17,305 nucleotides of DNA, taken from assembly GCA_050698355.1 (NCBI GenBank), contig JBOHBN010000390.1:1-17305 (forward strand). Direction: 5' to 3'. This DNA comes from JBOHBN01 sp050698355 (GTDB lineage Bacteria > Actinomycetota > Actinomycetes > Streptosporangiales > WHST01). The translations under genes were made by a program, and so were the position numbers. The notes beneath the pieces were generated by a model, which worked only from the letters and a program-made list of their open reading frames with translations, searched no databases and was not told the origin of the DNA. This document shows, piece after piece, positions 7,307 to 14,498 of the stretch (positions within the stretch are counted from its first letter, which is position 1; the number at the start of each line of letters is the position of its first letter).

Positions 7307-8848
7307 CTACTGCCCGGACTGCGCAAGCAGCCGGACCCAACCTCGCTGCTCCTCGTTCACGCGCGCGACGATGGCCTCCCCGAACCACTCCCGCAGGTCC
7401 ACGTCGTCCACCGCGTACCGCGGCCGCTCGAACTGCGCGGACGCGCCGTACGCGATCGTCGCGTCGATGGCGAGGCCGCCCTCGAAACCCGTGCCGGACC
7501 CGCCTCCCCCGCCGGTGGCGCGCTCGCTCGGTTGGAAGGCCTGCCCGGCGCCGCCACGCACCGGCACGATCAGGTCGTTGTTGGGGTCGACCCTCGTCGT
7601 GATCGCCCACAGCACGTCGTCGGTGCTGTAGATGTCGATGTCGGTGTCGACCGCGATCGCGAGGCGCATGCCGCGGGAACCGGCCAGCGCGGTCACAAGC
7701 ACGTTGCGCTGGTAGCCCTCGTCGACCCGGCTCCGCTTGTCGATCTGGAAGATCGCCCCACCCCAGTCGGTCATGGCGAACGGGATGTGCACGTCGGTGA
7801 CCAGGCCGGGCATGAGGCGGTTGCCGAGCTCGTAGAGCGCCGCGGTGCGCACGCTCGTCTGGATGGTGTTCTCCTCGGCTCCGTGCACGATCATCGGCTG
7901 GATCAGCGGCCGGCTGTCCAACGGGCGATGGGTGATGGCGGTGACCTCGAATGTCGGCGCGCGGTACGCCCGGCCCATGTACCCGGCCCACTCCGGGTGG
8001 AACGGGTGCCGGCCCTGCTCCCCCGTCTCCTCCGACCTGCCGGTCTCGTACCGCCGGTCGGTCGGGTCGAGGTAGCCCTCGATCACGTACTCGGCGTTCG
8101 CCACGGCGACGGCGTCGGGTACGGAGACCGCCGGCACGACGTCCACGGGGCTGCCCTGTAGCGCCCCGGCAACGCCGAGCTCGTCCGCGCCGTGCGGCAG
8201 GACGAGGTAGTCGAAGCCGGCGCCGGCGGCCAGCGTCACGGCCGGCGGGAGCCCGAAGTTGATGGTGAGCGGGATGCGTTCCTTGCCGTAGAACTCCGAG
8301 CAGGCCATCCACACGTGGCTGCCCGGCGCCACCTGGAAGGTGCCGCGGTCGCCCCAGCGGAAGTTCTGCCGGTTGTAGCCGATGTGGCTGCCGCCGCCGA
8401 AGAACCGGCCGGACAGCAGCGTGACGCCGCTGCCGAGGGTCGCTTCCTCCTCCTGCGCCGTGTGCCGGATCGGTACGACGTACTCGACAGGATCCAGCCG
8501 GTCGGTGTGCACGACCTGCTGCGCGGGCGCCTCGGCCGCGGGGACGACGCGGGGTGGGGTCGGGTGGCGCACGGCGTCTGCGATCCCGCGCGTCCTGCTG
8601 CGCGCGCCGTCGAACCCGAACAGGGCGTCGATGGTCTCCGCCCGTGCGAACAGGTTCATCACGAACCGCGCGTGCTCGTAGCCCTTGACCTGCTCGAAGA
8701 GCACGGGCGGACCGCCGTCCATCCGCTTCTGCACCGCGGCGAAGCGGACGTCGGGGTCGATCGGTGTCTCGGTGCTGATGAGCATGTCACGCGCCGCGAG
8801 GCCGTCCAGCGTCGAACGCAGGCTGCGTACGTCGATCTCCGTGCTCAC
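7307..8848 (-). CDS. UbiD-family decarboxylase-like protein 2 (divergent active site)
   Basis: A 513-aa UbiD-fold protein, only distantly like protein 1. Retained features are HIGYNRQNFRW (Arg160 at the position of the prFMN/triad Arg), Y-V-I-E-G-Y-L with Glu257 (metal-ligand position), and P-E-W-A-G-Y-M with Glu286 aligned to the second triad Glu. The first Glu of the usual E-G-P-x-G-E motif aligns with His281 in HPFHPEWAGY. A glycine-rich loop follows at about 458-468. GTG at 8848 overlaps the ligase 2 stop (GTGA) and has GGGAGG 4-5 bases upstream; the in-frame extension upstream is a shadow of ligase 2. It may act on a different substrate or in the carboxylation direction, or form a hetero-oligomer with protein 1. 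Family is secure, activity is not. Confidence 0.85.
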   Translation of the reverse strand: MSTEIDVRSLRSTLDGLAARDMLISTETPIDPDVRFAAVQKRMDGGPPVLFEQVKGYEHARFVMNLFARAETIDALFGFDGARSRTRGIADAVRHPTPPRVVPAAEAPAQQVVHTDRLDPVEYVVPIRHTAQEEEATLGSGVTLLSGRFFGGGSHIGYNRQNFRWGDRGTFQVAPGSHVWMACSEFYGKERIPLTINFGLPPAVTLAAGAGFDYLVLPHGADELGVAGALQGSPVDVVPAVSVPDAVAVANAEYVIEGYLDPTDRRYETGRSEETGEQGRHPFHPEWAGYMGRAYRAPTFEVTAITHRPLDSRPLIQPMIVHGAEENTIQTSVRTAALYELGNRLMPGLVTDVHIPFAMTDWGGAIFQIDKRSRVDEGYQRNVLVTALAGSRGMRLAIAVDTDIDIYSTDDVLWAITTRVDPNNDLIVPVRGGAGQAFQPSERATGGGGGSGTGFEGGLAIDATIAYGASAQFERPRYAVDDVDLREWFGEAIVARVNEEQRGWVRLLAQSGQ

Positions 8849-10440
8849 GAGCCCTCCCCCGGCACGGCCGCCGCGGGTTCTGGGTGTGGAGGCGTGCGAA
8901 GGGCCGCCGCGTAGCGCTCGGTCAGCTTCGCGCGCGGCACCGACCTGGTGGGCGTTCGCGGCAGGTCGTCGGTGAGGAAGACCTGCTTGGGGACCTCGTA
9001 CCGGGCGAGCTCCCCACCGGTACGGCAGAAGGCGAGCAGCTCGTCGACCGTGACCTCGGCACCCGGGCTCAGCACGACGGCGACGCAGACCTGCTGCCCC
9101 CAGCGCTCGTGCGGCAGCGCGAACACGACCGCCTCGACGACCGCCGGGTGCGAGCCGACGACCTTCTCCACCGCACGCGGGCTGACGTTCTCGCCGCCGC
9201 TGACGATCATCTCGTCGCGGCGGCGGAGGTGCCACGCATGGCGGTCCTCGATCCGCACGATGTCGCCGCTGACGAACCAGCCGTCCTCGGTGAATGACGC
9301 GCGTGTGCGCTCCGGCATGTTGAGGTAACCCGCGAACACCGAGTCGCCACGGACCTGCAGCTCCCCCTCACCCTCCGCCCGGATCTCGCCTGTCGCCGGG
9401 TCGACGAGCCGGAACTGCGTCTGGTTGTACAGCGGCTGCCCGCAGGAACCCGCGAGGTGGTGGGGCTCACCGCCGTCCGGCTCGTACGCGCCTGGGCGGC
9501 CGACCCTGTCGACGAAGATGATGCCGGCCTCGGTCATGCCGAGGCGTTCGGTCACGACGAACCCGTAGCGGTCAACGACCTTCTCGTACGCCCGGGCGGG
9601 CATCGGTGCGCCGCCGGCGACCACGTACCGCAGGCTGCTCAGGTCGAACCGTTCCGCGTTCTCGTAGTCGGCGATGTCGACGATCATCGAGCCGGCGATG
9701 TAGGCACCGTCGGGCTTGTAGCGGTGTACGTGCTCGAAGAACGCGTCGACCGACCACCGCAGCGACACCACCGTCCCGCCCGCCGCGAGCACCGGGAGCG
9801 AGGACGACTCCAGGCCGGACGTGTGGTAGACGGGCCCGGCGCAGATCCACCGGCTCGACGGCGTCAGCTTCCAGGCATGCACCAGGTTCGTGACGTGGGC
9901 GCTGATGTTGCGGTGGGTCTTCATCACGCCTTTGGGCGTGCCCGTGGTGCCGCTCGTGTACGTCACGTTGAACAGGTCCGCGTCGTCCTTCGGCGCCGAG
10001 TCGATCCAGTCGTCGTAACCCGCGACGATGTCGGCGAGCGCGGTCGCGTCCTCGGCGCGATCGTCGAGCACCACCAGGTGCCGCACATCGGTGCCACGCA
10101 AGGCGGTACGGGCCACGGGCAGGTCCTTCGCGGCCACTGCCAGCACGTCGGCCTCGGAATCGCGCAGGACGTAGCGCAGGGTCTCCTCGCCGAACATGTA
10201 GTTGGCGGCGACGCTCACCGCACCTGCCTTCAGCGTGCCGAACTGCACCACGTAGAACTCGTAGCAGTTGGTGACGTACGTCGCGACGCGGTGCGCGGAG
10301 CGCTCGCGCAACCAGTGCGCGAAGCTGGCCGCCGACCGGTTCAGCTCGTCGTACGTCCGCGCATGGCCGTCGTGGATCACCGCGGTCTCGCGTCCACGGT
10401 GATGGACCTGGTTCTCGAACTCGTAGATCCAGTTGGACAC
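8845..10440 (-). CDS. Acyl-CoA ligase 2 (ANL superfamily), A10 lysine replaced by Ser
   Basis: A 531-aa protein with the fold and order of an AMP-forming acyl-CoA ligase: phosphate loop YTSGTTGTPKGVMKTH (161-176), A5-type RLGMTEAG, A7/A8 GWFVSGDIVRIE followed by RRRDEMIVSGGENVSPRAVE. The A10 motif reads PRTPTRSVPR, so the lysine that contacts the carboxylate and phosphate in the adenylation step is Ser500. I checked the codons (AGG TCG GTG). GTG at 10440 has GGAGG 9 bases upstream. The gene follows the hydratase-family gene by 38 bp and overlaps UbiD-like 2. It may be a thioesterification-only enzyme using a preformed adenylate, a weak ligase, or inactive; the rest of the protein shows no decay. 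Confidence 0.85.
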   Translation of the reverse strand: MSNWIYEFENQVHHRGRETAVIHDGHARTYDELNRSAASFAHWLRERSAHRVATYVTNCYEFYVVQFGTLKAGAVSVAANYMFGEETLRYVLRDSEADVLAVAAKDLPVARTALRGTDVRHLVVLDDRAEDATALADIVAGYDDWIDSAPKDDADLFNVTYTSGTTGTPKGVMKTHRNISAHVTNLVHAWKLTPSSRWICAGPVYHTSGLESSSLPVLAAGGTVVSLRWSVDAFFEHVHRYKPDGAYIAGSMIVDIADYENAERFDLSSLRYVVAGGAPMPARAYEKVVDRYGFVVTERLGMTEAGIIFVDRVGRPGAYEPDGGEPHHLAGSCGQPLYNQTQFRLVDPATGEIRAEGEGELQVRGDSVFAGYLNMPERTRASFTEDGWFVSGDIVRIEDRHAWHLRRRDEMIVSGGENVSPRAVEKVVGSHPAVVEAVVFALPHERWGQQVCVAVVLSPGAEVTVDELLAFCRTGGELARYEVPKQVFLTDDLPRTPTRSVPRAKLTERYAAALRTPPHPEPAAAVPGEGS

Positions 10441-10478
10441 TGCGGTCAACCTCCGGCTTCGTACTGCCAGCGTCGGGA

Positions 10479-11273
10479 CTACCGGCCGACGAACTTGGGG
10501 GCGCGCTTCTCGCGCAGCGCGTCGATGCCCTCCTGGTGGTCCTGGGTGAGGTTCGACTTGGCTTCCAGGGACAGCGACAGCTCGAGGTTCGATGCCACGA
10601 GCTCGCGCAGCGGCGCGTTCACGGCCTGCTTCGTCCACTGGATGGCACGGATCGCGCCGCCCGCAAGGCTGTCGGCGAACTCATCGACCGCGGCGTCCAG
10701 CTCGTCGTGCGGTACGCAACGGTTGATCAGTCCCATATCCGCGGCCTTCTGGGCGGGGATGAGCTCGCCGGTGTAGAGGAACTCCCGCGCACGGGCGTAG
10801 CCGATGAGGTGGGGCCAGATGGCCGTACCGCCGTCCCCGGCAACGAGCCCCACCTTGACGTGCGGGTCGCCGATCTTGGCCTTGTCCGAGGCGAAGACCA
10901 TGTCGCAGAACAGCGCGAGCGTGGCACCGAGACCCGCCGCGACGCCGTTCAGCTTGGCGATGACCGGTTGCCGGCATTCGAGGATGCCGGTCATCGTGCG
11001 CCGGTTCTCCTCGCTCAGCCGTTCCCACCCGAGCGGGTCGGAGATCAGGGTGTCGAGCCAGTCCGCGTCGCCGCCCGCGCAGAACGCCCTGCCGGAACCG
11101 GTGAGCACGGCGACGTCGACCGTACGGTCCCGGTTCAGCTCGTCGAAGACCCGGGACAGCTCTTCGTGCAGCGTGCCGTCGATCGCGTTCAGCCGGTCCG
11201 GCCGGTTCAGGGCGATCGTGAGGACACGGTCGCGCTGGTCGAACGACAGTGCCTGGTAGTCGTCGTAGGTCAC
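10479..11273 (-). CDS. Enoyl-CoA hydratase/isomerase-family protein without the hydratase Glu pair
   Basis: A 264-aa crotonase-fold protein. Oxyanion-hole segments are FCAGGDADW (64-72) and NGVAAGLGA (109-117). The two glutamates used by classical enoyl-CoA hydratases (rat Glu144 and Glu164) align with Thr118 and His138. Asp147 in VAGDGGTAIWP is a candidate acid/base, near the position of the catalytic Asp of isomerases such as PaaG. This argues for an isomerase, ring-modifying or hydrolytic role rather than simple hydration. GTG at 11273 has GGAGG 4 bases upstream and lies 10 bp after the zinc-ribbon gene. Next to the PaaABC genes, an epoxide-to-oxepin isomerase function like PaaG is an attractive inference, not shown. 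Confidence 0.87.
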   Translation of the reverse strand: MTYDDYQALSFDQRDRVLTIALNRPDRLNAIDGTLHEELSRVFDELNRDRTVDVAVLTGSGRAFCAGGDADWLDTLISDPLGWERLSEENRRTMTGILECRQPVIAKLNGVAAGLGATLALFCDMVFASDKAKIGDPHVKVGLVAGDGGTAIWPHLIGYARAREFLYTGELIPAQKAADMGLINRCVPHDELDAAVDEFADSLAGGAIRAIQWTKQAVNAPLRELVASNLELSLSLEAKSNLTQDHQEGIDALREKRAPKFVGR

Positions 11274-11283
11274 GGAGCCTCCA

Positions 11284-11472
11284 TCAACTCTGGGCGCGGC
11301 GGGCGGGGACGGGCGGGAGCCGGTGCTGCCACTTGACCCAGTTGAAGCAGGAGCGGCAGCGCGGGCAGGAGAAAAGGACTTCGGAGGCCGAGCTGCCGAA
11401 CAGCGACACGAGGCGCACGTCGTGCTCGCCGCAGTCGGGGCAGCTCACGTCCGCGAAGTCGTGGTCGTTCAT
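11284..11472 (-). CDS. Zinc-ribbon protein equal to the C-terminal domain of PaaD
   Basis: A 62-aa protein with Cys11-x2-Cys14 and Cys36-x2-Cys39 (plus Cys42). The central segment VRLVSLFGSSASEVLFSCP matches the C-terminal zinc domain of PaaD, whose pattern is C-P-x-C-G ... V-S-x-F-G-S-T-x-C-K ... C-x-x-C-x-x-x-F. The internal Cys of that pattern is replaced (Ser30 region). ATG at 11472 overlaps the paaC stop (ATGA), so translation is coupled. In ordinary PaaD this domain is fused behind a DUF59 domain; here the DUF59 part is encoded separately at 12530-12844. It probably helps mature or stabilise the PaaA-type di-iron protein together with that gene. Confidence 0.8.
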   Translation of the reverse strand: MNDHDFADVSCPDCGEHDVRLVSLFGSSASEVLFSCPRCRSCFNWVKWQHRLPPVPARRAQS

Positions 11473-12248
11473 CGGGCCAGCTCCGGGTCCTTGAAGCGGA
11501 TCACTTCGAACAGTCCGGCCGGCAGGTCACCGGTGCGGCGGGCATCCGGCCGCCAGCCGCCGAACGAACGCGGGAGGGGCAGGCGGTCGGCGTCCACGCC
11601 GACCGGTGCGGCGGCGTCGCGTACCTCCGCGATGAACCCCGACCGGATCGCACTGAGCGGATCATCACGCAAGCCGGCCTCATCTAGCTGGTCGAGCGTA
11701 TCCGGAGGGCCGAACCAGCGCAGCGCAACGGGGTAGCGGCGTTGCATCGCTTCGTCGAACGAGTCCTGGTCAGGTCGCGCCCCCTCGACGATACGGAACC
11801 AGCCGGTGGCCCACTTCAGGTGGAAGTAGGCCTCCTCGCCGATCTTGCGTGCGATGCCCGCGATCGTGCGGTCCCGGTTGCGGAGGAAACCCGATGCCAT
11901 CGACCACGTGGCCTGCTCGGCGAGCCAGATGGAGACGAGGAAGTCCTGCCAGTTCTGCGGCGGCTCGTCCAGCAGGTTCATCGACCGGATCTCATCGGCA
12001 CCGCGCCCACGCTCCAGGTGGGCGTACGAGTGGTCCAGCGCATCGAGGTACCTGTAGATGGCGCGGGTCTGGCCGTACGACGCGGTGCACATGCCCAGCA
12101 TCGCGGCGAAGTCGGGCAGCGAGCGGCCGTTCATCACGCACTCGGCGAACCAGTTGCCGAGCACCAGCTTGCTGTCGGCGATGCAGAGCAGCTCGTCCTG
12201 CAGCGCGGTCCGCGCGGGACCGGGGATACCGTCCAGTGCCGGCTTCAT
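11469..12248 (-). CDS. paaC: PaaC-like structural subunit of a phenylacetyl-CoA-epoxidase-type oxygenase
   Basis: A 259-aa all-helical ferritin-like protein of the PaaA/PaaC family (Pfam phenylacetic acid catabolic protein). The segment ADSKLVLGNWFAECV (27-41) matches the start of the PaaC helical bundle, and EEAYFHLKWATGWF (near 137-150) matches its E-x-x-x-H-x-x-W helix. In known complexes PaaC binds PaaA and does not itself catalyse. Length agrees with PaaC (about 250 aa). ATG at 12248 is one base after the paaB stop (TGAGATG). Its similarity to characterised PaaC looks moderate, so the oxygenase may act on a CoA thioester other than phenylacetyl-CoA. Confidence 0.85.
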   Translation of the reverse strand: MKPALDGIPGPARTALQDELLCIADSKLVLGNWFAECVMNGRSLPDFAAMLGMCTASYGQTRAIYRYLDALDHSYAHLERGRGADEIRSMNLLDEPPQNWQDFLVSIWLAEQATWSMASGFLRNRDRTIAGIARKIGEEAYFHLKWATGWFRIVEGARPDQDSFDEAMQRRYPVALRWFGPPDTLDQLDEAGLRDDPLSAIRSGFIAEVRDAAAPVGVDADRLPLPRSFGGWRPDARRTGDLPAGLFEVIRFKDPELAR

Positions 12249-12249
12249 C

Positions 12250-12522
12250 TCACACCATCTTCACCCGGGTCGAGTGCTGTCCGGGCCGTACCGGGATGAC
12301 CGCGTCGGTGGGGACGAGGCACATCTCCTTCCACCGGTGCTGGTCGTAGATGTACCAGGCTCGGACCTGTGCCAGGTCGTCGTTCGGTGCCTCGACAGAG
12401 CCGACGTGCGAGAGCGGCTCGTCGGAGTCCTTCCGGGCGAAGACCTCGTAGTAGCGGGGCACGTCGCCGCCGCGCTCGCGCCGCGCGTCGAAGTGCTTCC
12501 TGTTCGTAGCAGGCGCGGTCAT
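12250..12522 (-). CDS. paaB: PaaB-like small subunit of a phenylacetyl-CoA-epoxidase-type oxygenase
   Basis: A 90-aa protein with the PaaB signature: R-Y-Y-E-V-F-A-R near residue 25, then LSHVGSVEAPNDDLAQVRAW and a Y-D-Q-H-R-W segment where family members have Y-x-R-R-x-E. PaaB bridges PaaAC heterodimers in the known complex. ATG at 12522 has GAGG 5 bases upstream and follows the DUF59 gene stop by 7 bp; the longer frame upstream is a shadow. The N-terminal tail of about 20 polar residues is longer than in typical PaaB. Confidence 0.85.
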   Translation of the reverse strand: MTAPATNRKHFDARRERGGDVPRYYEVFARKDSDEPLSHVGSVEAPNDDLAQVRAWYIYDQHRWKEMCLVPTDAVIPVRPGQHSTRVKMV

Positions 12523-12529
12523 GGTCGCC

Positions 12530-12844
12530 TCACAGCTGGATTCCGTTGGTACGCATGAGGGACCGCGCCTCCGCGTCGACCGAGTCACGGTCCCAGGACA
12601 AATGCCAGCCCTCGTCGACGTCGACGCGGGTGACGCCGTCGAGCGCGAGCAGCACGTCCTCGATGCGCGAGGAGAGGAAGGACGCGGCCGGGCAGGCCAT
12701 GCACGGGATGCAGATCCGTACCTCCACGCCGCCGTCACTGTCGACGCGGACGTCGTCCAGCATCCCCATCCGGCGCAGGCTGACCGGCACGTGCGCGTCG
12801 TGCACGTCCTCCAGTGCCCGGATCGCGTCGTCTGCGGTGATCAT
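12530..12844 (-). CDS. paaD: DUF59/MIP18-family protein equal to the N-terminal domain of PaaD
   Basis: A 104-aa protein of the DUF59 (MIP18, SufT-like) family, linked to iron or iron-sulfur cluster insertion. The conserved segment is V-E-V-R-I-C-I-P-C-M-A-C-P-A (Cys45, Cys48, Cys51), where most PaaD proteins keep only the last Cys. The C-terminus W-H-L-S-W-D-R-D-S-x-x-A-E-A-R-S-L-M-R-T-N-G-I corresponds to the W-x-x-D-x-x-x-x-x-G-R-x-K-L-x-x-x-G-I stretch that ends the PaaD DUF59 domain. The protein stops exactly there, without the zinc domain. ATG at 12844 lies 4 bp after the paaA stop with a weak GTGAAG. Likely role: maturation of the PaaA di-iron centre. Confidence 0.82.
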   Translation of the reverse strand: MITADDAIRALEDVHDAHVPVSLRRMGMLDDVRVDSDGGVEVRICIPCMACPAASFLSSRIEDVLLALDGVTRVDVDEGWHLSWDRDSVDAEARSLMRTNGIQL

Positions 12845-12848
12845 CGCT

Positions 12849-13811
12849 TCACCACAGGTCCGCGCCGTACACCTCATGGTGCAGGCGGTCGATCGAGGGC
12901 ACCTTGTGCACGCTGCCCTTCTTCCAGATCCTGAACTGCTCCTCCCACGTGATCCGCCGGTCGTAGTCCCACGTGCGCGTCTCCTCGTCGAGGTGGATCG
13001 GCGGCTCGTAGTCGAGGACGAACTTTCCGCTCTGCCCGTCGAAGTGCGCGGGTACGCGGATCCCGATGGACTCGCTGAACGGGACGACCTGCGACAGCCA
13101 CTTCTGCCGCATCTCGTCGTTCGACGCGCCACGGATCTTGTACGCGAGCTGGTCGGTGCGCTTCTTCATCTCGTCGGGCACGCCGAACCACGCCGCGCAC
13201 AGCGGGAAGTAGAACTCCACCGCCTCCTGCACGCGCCTGCGGATCTCGCCACCCGCGTTCCAGAAGAACCGCACCCAGCGCTCACCGTGGCCGACGTGGA
13301 AGGTCTCCTCGAAATTGACCTTGCGCAGGGACCGGGAGAACGGGGCGTACGAGCAGTTCTCCTCCAGGTCGACCGTCGTGATGTAGCCCGCTCGGTCGCC
13401 GTAGCACATCGACACGACCGACTCGACGTAGTCCTCGTGCGGGAACTCCAGCATCTGGAAGGTGCGCCACTTCGCCGGGTCGCGCTCGAACAGGAAGTCG
13501 TGGGTGTCGTAGCCGAACTCCTCGAGCAGCCGGTACATCGCCTGGGCGTGACCGAGTTCGTCCTGGCACGCCGCCGCGATCGCGATCTTGTCGTCGAGGG
13601 TCGGCGCCGTCTTGATGGCGGGCGAGTACGTCGGCAGCGTGACGACCTCGAGGTCCGCGGCGATGTGCATCGTGTTGACGAGCACGTCTGTGTACCGCGG
13701 CGTCATCTCGGTCGGGTCCTCCAACCGCTGACCGGCCTTGACCCGTTCCTGCAGGGCGCGTTCGCGCGGATCGTCGTGCCGCTCCAGAGTTTGACTGCTC
13801 ACCGCGCTCAT
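12849..13811 (-). CDS. paaA: PaaA-like catalytic di-iron subunit of a phenylacetyl-CoA-epoxidase-type oxygenase
   Basis: A 320-aa protein close in length to PaaA (about 310-330 aa). Di-iron ligand motifs of the family are visible: Glu55, D-E-L-G-H (Glu85, His88) and N-F-E-E-T-F-H-x-x-H-G (Glu168/169, His172). In known systems PaaA, with PaaB, PaaC and the reductase PaaE, inserts one oxygen atom into the ring of an aryl-acyl-CoA. ATG at 13811 gives the full N-terminus but sits only 1 base after GGAAGG; GTG at 13802, three codons on, has better spacing and is an alternative start. The gene follows tetR by 10 bp and is the first enzyme gene of the operon. The ring substrate is not known. Confidence 0.9.
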   Translation of the reverse strand: MSAVSSQTLERHDDPRERALQERVKAGQRLEDPTEMTPRYTDVLVNTMHIAADLEVVTLPTYSPAIKTAPTLDDKIAIAAACQDELGHAQAMYRLLEEFGYDTHDFLFERDPAKWRTFQMLEFPHEDYVESVVSMCYGDRAGYITTVDLEENCSYAPFSRSLRKVNFEETFHVGHGERWVRFFWNAGGEIRRRVQEAVEFYFPLCAAWFGVPDEMKKRTDQLAYKIRGASNDEMRQKWLSQVVPFSESIGIRVPAHFDGQSGKFVLDYEPPIHLDEETRTWDYDRRITWEEQFRIWKKGSVHKVPSIDRLHHEVYGADLW

Positions 13812-13821
13812 CCCTTCCGTG

Positions 13822-14481
13822 TCAGCTGTCCGGGGCGAGTACGCCGTGCAACACCGTGGTGCGCAGGGCACGGACCAGGTCGACCCCGCGCAGCTCGTCT
13901 CGCCGCCTGTACCACTCGAGAAAACATCCCTGGTTGACTGCCATGACGACGCTCGCCAGCTCGCGCGCGGGCACGCCGCCCGCGATGGTGCCGGCCCGCT
14001 GGCCGGCGGCGACCACGTCGACGAGCAGCGTGGTCATCGCGTCGTGCACCGCCTTGAGTCGCTCCTCCACCTGGCCGCCCCGGCCGTGGAACTCGATGGA
14101 CATCAAGATCACGAGCATCATGCGGTCCGCGTACTGCTGCCCGACCAGGGACTGCGCGTGCAGGAACGCGACCAGCTTGTCGCGGGCGGACCCGTCCGTC
14201 TCACGCACCGCCGTCACCGCGGGCTCGACGGTGCATCGCTCCGCGTCGTCGATCAGAGCGAGCAGCAGGTTCGCCTTGCTCTTGAAGTAGAAGTAGACCG
14301 CACCCTTGCTGAGGCCCGCGGCCGCCGCGATCTGCTCGACGGTCGTCGCCTCGTACCCCTTCGCGATGAGCTCGCGGCGAGCGAGGTCCATCAGGCGCCC
14401 GACGCTCTCCCGCCGCTGCTGGGCCTTCTTGCCCTCGGGCGGCGCGTCCTGGGCCTGGGCCTGCACCTCGTCCGTACGCAT
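13822..14481 (-). CDS. TetR-family transcriptional regulator
   Basis: A 219-aa regulator. The N-terminal DNA-binding domain has the classic TetR helix-turn-helix TTVEQIAAAAGLSKGAVYFYF (residues 46-66), followed by K-S-K-A-N-L-L. The C-terminal ligand domain ends in a segment with GGVPARELASVV and NQGCFLEWYRR. An Arg/Gln/Glu-rich tail of about 22 residues precedes the domain. ATG at 14481 has no Shine-Dalgarno sequence, but a promoter-like pair places transcription start at or next to it, so a leaderless transcript is likely. It lies 10 bp upstream of paaA and probably represses its own operon until a CoA-thioester intermediate appears, as many TetR regulators of aryl-CoA pathways do (inference). 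Confidence 0.92.
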   Translation of the reverse strand: MRTDEVQAQAQDAPPEGKKAQQRRESVGRLMDLARRELIAKGYEATTVEQIAAAAGLSKGAVYFYFKSKANLLLALIDDAERCTVEPAVTAVRETDGSARDKLVAFLHAQSLVGQQYADRMMLVILMSIEFHGRGGQVEERLKAVHDAMTTLLVDVVAAGQRAGTIAGGVPARELASVVMAVNQGCFLEWYRRRDELRGVDLVRALRTTVLHGVLAPDS

Positions 14482-14498
14482 ACTGACCGGATAGTATG
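14479..14498. promoter_or_regulatory. Candidate TetR operator over tetR -10 box and start codon
   Basis: CATACTGACCGGATAGTATG is an interrupted palindrome (16 of 20 positions symmetric, CATACT/AGTATG arms with central CCGG). It covers the predicted -10 box (14496-14491) and the tetR ATG (14481-14479). That is the expected position for autorepression by a TetR protein, but binding is inferred. Confidence 0.55.

Noticed and set aside
4351..7602. Plus-strand open frame of 1083 codons
   Set aside because: It is antisense to UbiD-like protein 1 and ligase 1, both of which have clear motifs. The product is Arg/His/Val/Asp-rich with no recognisable domain; long antisense frames are expected in high-GC DNA.
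8849..9235. In-frame extension of UbiD-like protein 2 upstream of GTG 8848
   Set aside because: The added residues are Arg/Ala/Gly-rich shadow of ligase 2; the GTGA overlap and Shine-Dalgarno sequence support 8848.
9457..10776. Plus-strand open frame of 439 codons
   Set aside because: Antisense to ligase 2 and the hydratase-family gene; Arg/Val/His-rich product without motifs.
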